A stretch of DNA of 64,000 bases from NCBI GenBank assembly GCA_964017195.1, contig OZ024895.1, forward strand, positions 28,574,875-28,638,874, read 5' to 3'. The position numbers were made by a program, and so were the translations under genes. Every line of letters begins with the position of its first letter. The first letter of the stretch is position 1. Shown piece by piece: positions 1-12,014 of the stretch. Below the pieces are notes generated by a model, which did not search any database, was not told the DNA's origin, and worked only from the letters and a program-made list of their open reading frames with translations. The stretch comes from Siderastrea radians (taxonomy: Eukaryota > Cnidaria > Anthozoa > Scleractinia > Rhizangiidae).

Positions 1-309
1 TTCTTTTGGGAAATTTTTGGTGGGAAATCCTATGCGGCGGCCCGCGCGTGTGCAGACAGTAGTTCTCAGGTCACCTCCGCCATGGGTATTCCGTTTTCAG
101 AAGGAGCGTTCTTTTGGAAATTGAAATTCCGTGTATTCCGTTATTCCTAAACCAGAATAAGAAATTCACCAGAATAGTCCCAAAAGAATGCACCCTAAGT
201 CTCAACTTTTTTCAGACTCTACGTTCACTGAGACAATCCAAAGTTTCCAATGGGATACAGTATCAACTCTCTTTGTAATCCTCTCTTAAATTGCTTCTTT
301 TTCTTATAG

Positions 310-3300
310 GTACCTGAAGTATGGACAAGGCTCCAAGCGCTCTCCCATTCAGGACATTCTAGAAAGCACACTGACATTTGTACATAGCACCCCTCCTTCC
401 AGTGATGAACTCAACTCTGATGTAGATATGAAAACCCCAATATCTGGCTCACCTACCCCTTTGAACACTACTAACCCCATTCCTTCACCCTGCCCATTGT
501 CTGATGTCCGGTGGAACCCCGCCCCACGACATGTGACAGAGACTGAAGTAGCAGTGTTAGAGGAGTGTTTACGGAGGTGGAGACATGAGATGGAGCAAGA
601 TGTTAAAGGTACAGTGCAGTGTATATTTAACCCTTTAAACCCAAATAGTGACAAGCACCTAATTTCCCCTTACAGTATCACTACTTGATTAAACATACAG
701 GTCATGAGAATAAAAGAAATGATCATCAAAGATAAGGTGTCTTGATTTTCACGCAAATCCTCCTTACTAGTTCCATAAAACAGCATGTAGAACATGGATG
801 GAACATGGAGAACAGCAAGGAGATTATGCATTTTCATATCAGGGGTTAAAGGGTTAAGGGATGTTTCACAAAATCAAGTCATACTCAAATATTAAAATGC
901 AGTGAGCTGGTTAAACTTGTCGGGAGTGTGGGCTGTCAAATTTCATTATTACATTGCAAAATAAGGCAGTAATTTGTGGCCCATATCTAACCCCAACTTT
1001 CGTTTCCGAGAAATGGGGGACCCAGGGACAGAAAGACCAGTTCCCAGCAACAATCGTGGCAAACCCATTGATGTCCCCTCGTTTTTTTCCTAGCTAGCAC
1101 AGAAGGCTGAAAATTACAGAGCTAAGTTCTTTCAAAATTGCTCGGATTTGTTTCCACCTTTTCCTGGGCAAAATCTCTACTAGTGTGATATGAGCTGATA
1201 ACTGTCTGGGGCAACAAACCTATCAGAGGATGTGGTTGCTCATACCCAGGCGTATTTGATGTTATTTGTGGCCTGGGAATACAGACGGTGCATTATGGTG
1301 CCAATACATCCTTGCAGTTTGGAGCAACTGCAGAATATTCATACTGACTGATTTATGCTCTGCTACCAGGGCCTGGGTTGGGGGGGGGGGGGAGGTGGGT
1401 GGTGTTGCAGTCAGATCTGAAGGTCAGTGATTTGACACCCAGTCCCTGCCATCATGTTGTTTCCTTAGACAAGAACCTTCACCACACGTTGTCTCTCTCC
1501 ACCCAGGTCAATAAAATGGGGTACTGACAACATACTGGTGGGGGTAACCCTGCGATGGCCCAGCATCCCATCCAAGGGGGAGTAGCAATGACTCAGTCGC
1601 TTCATGCTACAGAAACCGAGATAAGCTCCGGCCATGTGCGACTTTACCTACCAGGGACTGGAAGGATTCTAGTGCCTTTTCAATTCAAAAACCATTTGTG
1701 GTCATTAACGCTGAAATTTTAACATGAATGCCAACATTATTAATGAATTGTGAGAGCTTTCCTTTTTTGCCTTTAAAGATCTGAATGCCCATCTTCAGAA
1801 AACAGAAGAAGCAATTTCAACCATCTATGATGATGCCAACCTTAGAAAGGTGAGATGGACTAAAAACTTATTTTACAATCCTCAGTGACTGGTAATAATT
1901 TCATTAAACAATAAATCCAAATATAAGCCTCTCACAAATAAGCAACCCAAATCTGGTAGGCAAATTCCATTCTGATGATAAGTTTTCATACCAGCTTTAT
2001 TCAAACATGGTATCTTTGGAGCGCAGGTTTTATTTTACTACTGGTTAGTTTAGGTAGTTGGGCAGTTGGGTCATGTTTTTATCTCTTTATTTTTATAGTC
2101 ATTTGTTATAGTTTTTTCTGATGTGCGATGTTTAAAGTTTACCTACGTGACTACCTACCTATCTTTACCCCCTCCCCCCAACAACAACAACAACAACAAC
2201 AACAACAAATCGTAATAATAATATTAATAAGCACATGGGCTCCCTCCTCTGCAGAGGTCTTTATCGCATTTCACATTTCGTTTCTCTTTCTAGCGAAGCA
2301 GAGACTACCTAGTGAGATAAAAATATAAGGCGCGTGGGGAACACGCTGGGTGCCAGCGCTGGGTGCTGGGCACATCGTCCCCTGTGGGCCCTATTTTTCC
2401 TTTTTATTTCTAACTGTTTATCTCCCCTTTCTCCCTTTTTCCGATTTTTCTCCACAAAAAGGAGTCTCTGTGGAGGATACATAGGATAGAGAGGACATGG
2501 GATTATTTTAAGGACATTCTTTGAAAAACAAATAAACCAAGGGACCAGCATGTAGTGATTGCCAAGCTGTTTTTGTGTTAAGTCCAACTCATCTTAAAGT
2601 GCAAAATTCCCTGTAATAATTAGGAAAGATCCTTTGAAAATTACTTACCTTGGGATCATATGTAGAATTCTTTCTAACATACATGGAAAACCACGTACAC
2701 ATATCTGGCTCTAGACCGAGTGGTCTCTGCGGTTGAGTTTAACATCAAATGTATATTTTCTATCTCCAGTTGCCATACCGTTTGCACGCAGTTCTTGTTC
2801 ACGAGGGACAGGCATCCGGTGGTCATTACTGGGCTTACATTCAGGATCCCAGTCAGCAGAGATGGTGCAAGTTCAATGACATCACAGTCAGTGAGGTCAC
2901 ATGGGAGGAGGTATCCCGTGAGTCACTGGGTGGCTATCGTCACGTCAGCGCCTACTGTCTCATGTACATTGATGCTCGGCGCGAAGGCTGCATCAGCGCC
3001 GGTAGTGCTATTCAGGAGCTGCCTGCGGATTTGCAGGAGCTTGTTGATAAGGACAATGCTGAGTTTGAAAATGAGTTGAGAGAGTGGGATGAGAAGCAGC
3101 TGGCTAAAGCGGCTGCTACAGGTAAGAGAAAAAATCTGACAGTGGTACAGTGGAACCCGTAAATGCACCACATTACTTCCTTAAAATGTGTCCATATTAA
3201 CAGGGTGATCGGATTAATGGGGTTTGAAGATAAGAAAATGACTATATGAGATTTAATAAGGTCCAAGAAAAGTGGCAGCAAGAGCGAGGTGGTGGTTAGG

Positions 3301-6122
3301 CGAGGCACCAATGTAATGCATTTGGAATTTCTTTGTTTTGGACAGTTTTGTTTGCTGCACAACAATAGAAAAACTTGCAATCCATCCAACCTGAAAGAAG
3401 AGAATGGCGTTTGTGATGCTACTTTGTCTCTGCTTGTACATACATTGGACACCCCCATCTTGCAAACTACAAGTATGAGGGATGACTCCAAAAGATCCCC
3501 CAAAAAACAACAGACCTTCAAGAATGCCCACTGTGGCTTTTGTCGTTTGGCTCAGTTTACGAAGTATTAATAATTTGACGTGAAAAAGTATCACAAAGTA
3601 TGATATCCTGGAAGGAATGGGAGTCTTTTTCATGTGGGTAAAGTTTTTTTTTTTTTGTAATTTGTTTGTTTCATGTGGGTAAAGTGATTCTTACCCCTAA
3701 TCGTTTTTGATGACAATTAGTTTTCTGGCTCATTTTACGAAGCTATCAATACTAACACGTAATTAGAACATGGTCACACCCACTCAGCCAATCAGTGTCC
3801 AGCATTTCGATGCTCTATATTCCATAAACTGTCTTAAGGTGGCTCCCTATAGTTTTATGACCGCGCGCGCGCTGATGATGATGCGAGCTGTAGTAATCTG
3901 CGCGCGCTCACATAAAATCGTAGTTTTTTTCCTGATTTTTATGACGTCAGCATAGCCAGAAAAAGCAAAGTTAACAGTAAATTTTCTCGCGTTTCCTTCG
4001 GTGAATTTTTTTTAACTTTTGCACATTTTGAGATACTAACGCTACCTTTCACATATTATTTTTTGGAAGAATTTTGCCAGAGCAATCCAGTTTAATGGTT
4101 AAAAATAAGAAATCACGTGATATCGGTGAATCCGTCTGAACGACCCCATATTTTTTCCCCTGCAATATGTTAGTCAGAATCATTTGCACAAAATAGGAAA
4201 GTCTAAAAAAATTTCACCGAGGGAAAATCAAAATATTTAAGAAAAAAGACGAATTAATGGCAAATATCTGTCATCTTTTAGTTGCTTTGTTGCCATGACA
4301 ACGGCCTATGCCTAAGAAGCAAAACCTGAAAAATAAGGGTAATTATGTTGGTAACCTTACTGGTAAAATTCAGGAACAAAGATTGCAAGACAACAGAACT
4401 AGGGCTTCTTTTGCAAGTCTTGCCAGTTCGTATAGTCACTTTTGTAGAAACTCTAGGGAGCCACCTTAAATTATGTAAAGTGGCGGGGGCTTTGAAGCAC
4501 AGGGAAATTGCGGGGTGGAATTACAGAGAATTTCTGCATTCATTAGTGGTTCTATATAGAGCATACTAATGAGGTATTGTTTTCCTTTGTTTGTAAGCCT
4601 CATTAGTATGCTCTATATAGAGCATACTAATGACTAAGTAGAAACTACTAATGAATGCACAAATTCTCTGTGAATATTTACAACTAAATCGATAAAATCA
4701 ACAGCTTCAACGGCTAGAAACAATCATTATTTTTTGCGTTTTAACAAAAAAAAATGCAATCTTACGGTATAATAGCATAGCAAAAAGCAAATCGAAAGAA
4801 AAACGATTATTTTACATGAAATACGAACTGTTCAGACCTTAATTGAAACAGAAGGACAGACTTGTTTCTCCGTGTTTGCCAGACTACGAGTGTTGTACTT
4901 GAACTTGACTTAATTTGGCCTCTTGGAGTTTCCTGCGGATTCCCCACTTGCTGTTGTCGGTGGTTGTAGCGCCTCGAAGACTGCTTTCACCAGTGTAAAT
5001 CTAGAAAATCTTTAGCGGCGATCACTGCCTCGAGTTCCAAATTTCCGTCTAATGGCTCATGGCTGTTTACACACCAACTGCGGTAAACCGCACTCTAAAA
5101 CATTGCACCTCAAAGGCATGCGTACAATAGCGAAAATATCGTAAACAAAATAGCAACGTGATTTCAAGGTGAGAACTAAAAAAATTAAAATGCAAAAATA
5201 CAATCTGCACGCAAAAACGAAATTCTTCGTGGGTGTGACCATGTTCTAAGACGGTTAGACAATCAACGCTCGTGTCCTATGGGATATAGCGTCCCTCGCA
5301 AGATAGAATGCCACTCGGCCTGCGGCCTCGTGGCATTCTATCTTTGCTAGGGACACTATATCCCATAGAACACTCGCGTTCATTATCTAACCCTTACAAA
5401 ATCTTTTCATAGCGCGTTATATTGTGAGTCTATTACGTTTAGTTTTTTGCCCTCTCACAGATTGGATGTAAGTAACTCGCTGTATTTACTCACCAAATCA
5501 TGCCTTGGCCTTACAACTGCACACAGTAATTCACTGTCACCTAGTCTTTACTTGTAGTCGATTAGTTTCCGTTTAGAAGTTATTCTTGTAATCAACGGTT
5601 GCCTTTATCTATAGGGACTTGTATAGGGACTATAATTAGAAACCAATCCAAAACCAAATCGTTTGAAATCTGTTTTAAAAACATACCGTGAGAACATAAA
5701 AGCCCCCAACATCCAATCTTGACAAGTCACGTCTTGCGTGGTTAGTACATATCTTTACTTCTTGCATGACTTGTGACGTCATGCATGACGAATGTGGCAG
5801 ACCTGTAAACAACAACTGAACATACAAACAAATAAATAGTTGAAATATATAAATAAATAAACTGACAGCGGAGGCGGCGACAATGTGCGCTTCTTTGAGG
5901 CCACACAAAAGCCAACTAGCATTGCCCCATCAATCATCTGTATGGAATTTCAGGGTTATTTGACCGTCTTTGTATTGTCAAAGAATATCAGGAACGAATC
6001 ATCAGTTTTCTGAGCTACTGTTTGTCTTTACTGTTTTTTGCTCGTTAAAGGGACAGATGCATCGAGTGACTGAACTATTACATTGATTCATTGGGTTAGC
6101 GACTGGTTGGTTGGTTGGTTGG

Positions 6123-6178
<56 letters not shown>

Positions 6179-9100
6179 GTGATTGATTGATTGATTCCTT
6201 CCTTCTTTCCTTCATTTAGTCATTAAGTCATTGATTCATTGAGTTACTAATTGATTGAATTTACTGACTGAATGACTGAGTAAGGGATTTATCAACTGAT
6301 CGTTTGATTGAGTGATTAACTAATCTACTCCTTCCTTCCTTCCTTCCTTCCTTCCTTTCTTCCATGTTGTTGCTGATGATGATTCATTCGTTCGTTTCCA
6401 CCCAGAAAGCCAGTGCAAATCCATAGTTCCCAGGCCAGACATTGTCATTGATGCTGAGTGTGCTACCCAGTCTCCTCACGCATCTGAAAATGATGAAGGA
6501 TTCGCTCTCAGCTGCCTGGCCGAGGCTGCAAGGAGCCTGGGAGTAGAAGAAGCGCTCACACAGTGGTGCATTCAACAGCGGACCACTCTGGAGAGGCTCT
6601 CACGAGAGTACTCACCAGAGCACCCTGGAGATGTGCGCCTAGAACACTTTGCTATCTATCTTATGAAGTGTGAAGCTCCTGAACGGACAGTCAGCTTAGC
6701 GATACTGGAACAAGTTGTGGAAGACATCAGGACGCAGGAGGAGACGTGAGTTACTGAGGGGGGAGGGGAAGGGAGGGGACAGTTGAAGGGGGAGGAATTC
6801 AGTGAGGATCAAGAAGGATTCGTAGAATAAAAAAGAACACGGTTAGTTTGTGTAAATTAAGTTCGTGATAGATGGCAAGACAATCAAGGCAAATTGTGAC
6901 TGACCGACCGACCGCCCGACCCACCGACCGACTGACTGACTGACTGATTGGATGATTAGAAGACTTATGAGGTCGAAAACGTGTACCGAGTGTTCTTTCT
7001 TTGGTTTTTTTCAGTCTTCTGATGGTGAAACAGTGTGGACAGAATCGATTGAATGCTGAGCGAGAATCAGCAAGCTTTGAATACCAGGTAACTTACGAAA
7101 CACCAAGATAACTGGATGTGGGAATAACGTTGTTATTCGCTCGAAGTCGCACGATGGATTCATCAAATTGTCATTCAATTATTCCCGGGATAAGTAGTTC
7201 AATCCTGCAATAAGATTATTCACACTAAGTGTTTTCCCCGTAAAACGTTTTCTTCTTTATACAACCCCGATACTCCGCAATTTTGATAGAGTTTTTTAAG
7301 CGACTGATACATCCGACGAAAACAATCTTTGCTTATCCGTCGAAAGATTTTTCATTAGGGAAAGGTTGCTATCGTGACCATACACCGACTGTTTAGAGTG
7401 AGTCACTTTGTTTAACCTTCTGTTAAGGAACTTTTTTTTGCGATGGATTTGTCAGTTCTTGGTGCGTTGTTCTTTCAGGGCTGGAAAGAAAAATATAGTT
7501 TGTTTCAAAAAGTTAATTCCTGTTTCCTGACGGGACTGGAGCATCTGCACAGCAGCAAGTAAGTACAATGTCACGTCAACGTTTAAGTGGCCAGGTTTCG
7601 TTTATAATTTTTGACCTTAAATCGCTGTACATTAAGTTCCGCTAAGTGGTTCACTTTCGCATTTTTTTCATGCCTTGAAGACTGTCTGTGAACACACATC
7701 AGTACTGCGTTTAAAATTCAGATTTTAAGCTTTGCGCAGAACCGAGATTTTACGGCAGCCAACTGGTTTAAGCTTTCTGAATAGCCGGAAAAAAGTTTCC
7801 TTCTTATAGTAAACCATCTAATTGTGTTTTTTCGACTTTATTTTGTAGATGTCGTGAAGCACTGCCATATTTGGTACATGCTTGCAACCTCAATTCCAGG
7901 CTACTCCACCCCAACAACTCCGGTCAAGCCATGAACGAACAGCTGCTGACCCACTGGCGGCGCGAGTGCTTTTTGCGCTTGAACGAGTTGGCAGTACAGA
8001 TGTTCGATAGCAGCGATTGGAAATCAGTTTGCGGAGGACTGGAACTACTAAGTGAACTGGTGATACCGTGTATACCCAAGCTGAGTTCCTCGCCCCAGAC
8101 TGCTGACGGTCAGGCCGTGGAACAGGTCAGGGACTGCTGGTGTAACTTCCTTGTTTCTCCACTTGACGGTAAGAAAACGCAACGATATGGCCAGCCGGCA
8201 GCAGAGCCTCATTAGAAAAAAGTTCTTTTGATGACAAAAAACTGTTTCCTTTTTGTCATCAAACTAATTTTAACAGCACAGTCATTGATTTTGTTGAAAA
8301 ATCGTCGACCAATACTGAGCCCACTCTACGAAGGCAAAATGGCATCGAAGCTGGCGCCTCCACGACGAACTATGGGTGTGTTAAGTAAGTCTGAGAAAGA
8401 AGAGCAATTGAGCAGACAGCAGTTAATTGTCTTGAAATATCTTTTGGTTAGATTTCTCGTAAGGGTTTAAAAAAGGCTCTGCTTGCAGGGTGTAACGCAA
8501 CTTGCGGCTCTGTTTGGCAAGTTATAGCTATGGCCGTATCAGGCAAACACGAAGATGTTGGAGAAATGATGTAAATACTATACACGTTATAGAATGTCTG
8601 TAGAATGAATTTCTTTTTTCCGCTCGATCGTCTGTAATGTACCGTAAAGTATCGGTGGTGGGAGGGGGGGGGGGGGGGAGGGGTGGGACCCTTCAGCCCT
8701 TTTCCTTCACTATCTTTTACACAACATTCCTAAACAGAACAAACGTAATGGCCCCTCTTGAACTTCCTAACAAGTTTACTGGTGGGTGTGGAAATAGCAA
8801 GGAAAAATTTCAGTTCCTGTCTTTCCGATAAAAATTATGTGGCGCGAAGCTTCACGCTGCGGTGAAAGCGACTTAGGTGACTTAATAGTACAGGAGAATT
8901 CCGATAGTTGAAAAGTCCTTTATTAGCGAAAGCTTAACTTCGTGAGCATTCCTGGTTAAGAATGTCGCGAAATGTATATCCTTTCCCCCCCCCCCCCCCT
9001 CACTGTTACGTAAATATTTTCTTTGATTGAGAATAAAATTGTTATTTTCATCTTTCCTAGATCAACACCGTGCCAAATTGGAGGAGTTTCTACCCAAACT

Positions 9101-9239
9101 GCTCGACGTCACGAGCGACTCGTGCCCTGAAATCAAACCGCCGCCTGTCATGCGCCCGCTCAGCTCACGTGACCTCTGCGACCGGTTCGTGCGAGCGATG
9201 GAACTCGTCAACGCAAACGCGGCTGCCTCTAAAACATGA
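310..9239 (+). CDS. USP25/28: USP25/28 ubiquitin carboxyl-terminal hydrolase, 5'-truncated by the window
   Basis: A cysteine-protease deubiquitinase of the USP25/USP28 branch, which removes ubiquitin from substrates. Eight exons are joined in frame by GT-AG introns: 310-608, 1779-1849, 2770-3121, 6406-6745, 7015-7087, 7479-7558, 7849-8168 and 9061-9239. They give about 570 residues ending at TGA 9237-9239. The family call rests on the second half of the USP fold: CLRRWRHEMEQDV, then LPYRLHAVLVHEGQ, GGHYWAY with the catalytic His, KFNDITVSEVTWEEV and NVSAYCLMYI-like text. These match vertebrate USP25/USP28 closely. The catalytic Cys box and the N-terminal UBA/UIM region lie upstream of base 1. 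The C-terminal 300 residues are helical in character and end near LCDRFVRAMELVNANA. Invertebrates generally carry one gene ancestral to both paralogs, so I do not choose between USP25 and USP28. The frame stays open across all seven junctions, so the gene looks functional. Confidence 0.93.
627..857. mobile_element. TTAA-flanked MITE (piggyBac-like), copy 1, in USP25/28 intron 1
   Basis: The element starts TTAACCCTTTAAACCC and ends GGGGTTAAAGGGTTAA. That gives inverted ends of about 12 bp inside TTAA on both sides, the target duplication typical of piggyBac-type transposition. There is no coding sequence. A second copy of the same family lies at 35243-35454 and shares the 3' part (gattatgcattttcatatca here, gaatatgcattttcatatca there). 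It begins only 18 bases after the exon end at 608. Confidence 0.75.
1390..1690 (+). repeat. Interspersed SINE-like repeat in USP25/28 intron 1
   Basis: Contains blocks I recognise as a recurrent short repeat of stony-coral genomes: tctctctccacccaggt, a stretch close to ataaatggg, gggtaaccctgcgatgg, catcccatcca, and agtcgcttcatgctac followed by gaaaccgagataagc. No tRNA promoter is intact. A shorter piece of what looks like the same family lies on the minus strand near 42500-42575. Family identity is from memory. Confidence 0.5.
2179..2207. repeat. (AAC)n microsatellite
   Basis: About nine uninterrupted caa units in intron 2 of USP25/28, followed by an AAT-rich stretch. Confidence 0.9.
2770..3121 (+). 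CDS. USP25/28: USP25/28 exon carrying the catalytic histidine box
   Basis: This exon encodes 117 codons plus one base. It opens directly after the acceptor tatctccag with LPYRLHAVLVHEGQ. The HEGQASGGHYWAYI segment carries the general-base His of the USP active site, and KFNDITVSE supplies the polar residue (Asn/Asp) that orients it. NDITVSEVTWEEVSRESLGGYRHVSAYCLMYI closes the USP fold, and an acidic/helical linker follows (LVDKDNAEFENEL). The donor is acag/gtaaga at 3121/3122. No active-site residue in this half is missing. Confidence 0.93.
3838..4465. mobile_element. Nested TTAA-flanked inverted-repeat element
   Basis: Starts TTAA/GGTGGCTCCCTA and ends TAGGGAGCCACC/TTAA (the TTAA copies are at 3834-3837 and 4466-4469). 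The inverted ends are about 12 bp and perfect. It is non-coding and contains a CG-rich palindromic tract (gcgcgcgcgct, ctgcgcgcgct). The TTAA target duplication fits piggyBac- or Kolobok-type mobilisation. It is nested in the larger element at 3763-5249. Confidence 0.7.
4523..4671. repeat. Foldback element with internal palindromes
   Basis: The left arm (acagagaatttctgcattc then attagt) is mirrored by the right arm (aatgaatgcacaaattctct). An inner perfect inverted repeat of 23 bp pairs 4552-4574 with 4598-4620 (ctatatagagcatactaat and its complement). The motif agcatactaatga is present a further time at 4621. It is capable of forming a long hairpin and is non-coding. Confidence 0.7.
5253..5392. 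repeat. Foldback MITE, 140 bp
   Basis: The left arm, ggttagac through gtggcattct read as its complement, pairs with the right arm ending ctaacc. The core arms around tcctatgggatatag and ctatatcccatagaa, and gatagaatgccac with gtggcattctatc, are almost perfect. A 15-base GC-rich loop (tcggcctgcggcctc) lies between. It abuts the transposon ending at 5249. Confidence 0.75.
6104..6198. repeat. (GGTT)n(GATT)n microsatellite
   Basis: A run of ggtt units passes into about twenty gatt units with one gagt interruption, in USP25/28 intron 3. A second tetranucleotide tract, (CCTT)n, follows at 6331-6358. Confidence 0.95.
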
Positions 9240-9715
9240 TAAACGAAGTAGTCCTAAACACGAACCGAAGACCATGGGAACACTCCGACGTTTTCCTAAG
9301 ATCCTGGCAAGTGTTTTCCCCATGTTAAAAGAAATTAAACGCAAGCTTGGCTGTTAAAAAGTGTGATGAAAAGAAGATGCCGAGGAGCTTCCCATATCCC
9401 CACGCGAAGATTCACGAGCCTGTCTTTGGAGAACGTTCAGTCCTAACTTTCAGATTTTTATCCATGTGACTCATTCACCCAATCCAATACCGGCAGCCTC
9501 ATGGCGTACTTTGACATTCTTTTTCTTCGATGTAGCTTTTCAAGGTACTTGCCTTCCCTGGCCTGGCGCCAGTTATACTGTTTCCTAAAGGGTGGAGGTT
9601 TTTGTGTACATACAGCAAGGTTTAAAAACTTGAGTTGTATTTAAGAATTTTGAAGGAAGCTTGTTTATTTGTGAATTCAATAAACAACAACTATCTTCTG
9701 GTTTTATAGCTGTGA
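9240..9715 (+). other. 3' UTR and poly(A) signal of USP25/28
   Basis: Non-coding sequence follows the TGA at 9237-9239. A canonical AATAAA lies at 9679-9684, followed by a T/G-rich stretch (ttctggttttatagctgtg) typical of a downstream element. Cleavage is expected about 9695-9715. The end is inferred from these signals only. Confidence 0.6.
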
Positions 9716-9720
9716 TTTTG

Positions 9721-11940
9721 TTTCTTTTCATATTCCTTAGCATCAGCCTCGGTGCAACTAGCCTATACGCAGGCTGGATGCATTAGGAATCGAGGCTCGT
9801 AGCCCAATACGACGTTTCATTGTAGCCTATTTCAGGCTCTCATATAATGAAAACGAGAAATTTTATTTTCTTGTTCTTTTTGTTTTTGTTTTGGTTGTTT
9901 TTGGTTGTGTGATTGTGTTTTTGTTGTCGCGGCACTTTCTAACTACCTTGGTTCTTGGAACAAGCTGTTTCACTTTGATTTTGACTGCAAGGAAGTCGGG
10001 CATGTGCAAAAGTCGACATGAAAGGCGCTCTTCTTTCTAATTCTTCAAAGCTTTTTATGAGCTTCTTGAAATTGAAAGTTCCCAGTAAAGTGACAAAAAC
10101 ATTTCTAAAAAGATCAATACAGTTTGGAGTCCTTATTGCATGGGGTGGCTATAGTTGTTGGTTTATTTTGTTTTGGGGGTAGGAGGGTTACATGAAATTT
10201 TTTGTTTTGAACGAAAATGTGATAAGGCTGTGTTCGGTGGGCCGCATAAACACATTAGTCTTATCGCTGTGAACAGCAATGTTTGAAAACTTTTACCAAC
10301 ACAAGAATTAAATCCAGAACATACCCGACATTCTAGAAGCTCTAATAGATTCCTTGTGTCTCGTGGTCTTTCAAAAATGATTGCAAAAATTTGGCAGAGA
10401 TCAGAATGCAAAAAGAAATGAAAGCTTGCAACCTTCGAGTGACTAGAATCCCATGATGATCTGCTGTTTTTGGCTTATTTTTCAGGTATAAAAAAGTGCA
10501 CTTGTTCTTTAAGGTATATGGAAGTGGTACCATTGCTGTATTAAAGGGTAAAGGTTTGAGCCTTGGGTTGGAGCCTCCGCGTACGAAATTGTCCTTAGTG
10601 CCCCCAGCCCCCTGGGAGGATAGTCTCTTGCATTCTATCTTTTCCGGAAGGTGTAGACCGGGAGGCCGTTGCACTTGATTTTGAACCCGGAAGTTTGCAG
10701 AATTTTCGCGTTTACGGCAAGCAACAATTTTTTGTTACAGACTTCGATATCAGAGCTATTAATCACCCAGACGCAAAAACAAGTCGCCATGGCTCAGTAC
10801 AATATCTCCAATTCCACTCAATAGACTATAGCGCTCTTCCGACTGACATCCGGTTTCGATTCCCCGCCATCCTTGCAAAACCGGACGAGGGCCTATCTTT
10901 GTCTACTTTTTTTTTTCACTTAGTTGTGTACACTGAGGGCTCAGTACTTGAGTTAAAGCCACTTTTCCTCGTTAAGAGTGTAGAAGTACTGGCAAAATTG
11001 AGAAATAACACCTTAAAGAAAAACTGAAAAATAATAATAATAATAACAGCGGTAAGACTGTAAGGCTCTTTGTAAAACCCAGAAGAAGAGAGGCCTTGCC
11101 TTTTGAAATGGTTTTTAAAATATATACAACAGTTTCCCTACCGTTTAATCAGAAGCTTTCTGCTCCCTGGATGTAGAACCACTGAACGGCATATTTGATC
11201 AGCACCACAGGAAAATAGTCCTCCATAGCTTTTATTTCAATGGCCCTACATACACAAACTGAATAATATGGGGAGGGGGGTGGGGCAGGGGACTTAAAAC
11301 TTTCTGCTTTCCATACCCTCTTATCCTGGTTCCATTTTTTTGGCTCCAGCCTGTTTGCACTTTTTTCGATTGCGAAATGTTTCGCTGTTTCCCCGCCTCC
11401 CGTACACCTCCCGCCCCATTTTCTTCCGGGCTCCGCCCCCCCCCCCCCCAACCCCCTTAGCGCGCTCCGCGCTCGTATCTCATGCTTCACGTTTGGCGAA
11501 ACAAACGCCTGTTATGCAGGTCACCCTATACAGCATTACTACTACCCCTTTGATACCCAAAAGCCTTCGTTTTAAAGGTTACACTTAATGATTTAATTCA
11601 AAGACGCAAAAACGTTCGGCCAATATAGAACATGATTACAAGGTTGACTCTGTGGGTGATACAGACAACTGATTCACCTTCTTTCCAAAATCGTACTATG
11701 AAAAAGTGCTTCGAATATCTATTAATTTATCGTTGTTTCTTTCCTTTTTCTCAAAGAGTATTTATTCCCACGTCATTTTGAATTCTTTTTTTTAAGTGAA
11801 AATGATCAAATTAAGACACGTAGTCAAATTTGCGAAACAAGAATTAATGCCCTGATCCTGTAATCTTTGAAAAGTCACGGTATCATGGCTTTCAAAGATG
11901 TTTTTTTAACACTGTCTTCGATATAATTAACGTCTTTAAC
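9721..11940. other. Intergenic, nothing recognised
   Basis: No reading frame here has recognisable protein motifs, and I see no RNA gene. Short G and C homopolymer tracts occur around 11270 and 11437. A short AAT run lies at 11031-11046. Confidence 0.5.
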
Positions 11941-11941
11941 T

Positions 11942-12014
11942 GAAAGCTAGCGAGGCTCGTTCCCGGAGCCCGACGTTGTTTTAACCGCGTTGTCATTGCG
12001 TCACGCTAGCTTTC
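11942..12014. repeat. Short inverted repeat in a GC-rich patch
   Basis: gaaagctagcg at 11942-11952 is exactly complementary to cgctagctttc at 12004-12014 across a 51-base spacer. The spacer and the following 60 bases are richer in CG dinucleotides than their surroundings and contain tgcgtcac. This could be a regulatory patch or a degraded foldback element. Function is unknown. Confidence 0.4.

Larger units (their letters stand above)
3763..5249. mobile_element. Non-autonomous DNA transposon with perfect 20-bp terminal inverted repeats
   Basis: The left end 3764-3783 reads tagaacatggtcacacccac. The right end 5229-5248 is its exact reverse complement, and one further base pairs outside each end. 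A TA dinucleotide sits at both outer edges (3764-3765, 5247-5248), which would fit a TA target site. No transposase reading frame is present. The interior is itself composite: it carries a TTAA-flanked element (3838-4465) and a foldback (4523-4671). It lies inside USP25/28 intron 3. Confidence 0.75.

Noticed and set aside
6104..6358. Regular short repeats considered as a CRISPR-like or satellite array.
   Set aside because: They are simple tetranucleotide microsatellites, and the genome is eukaryotic.
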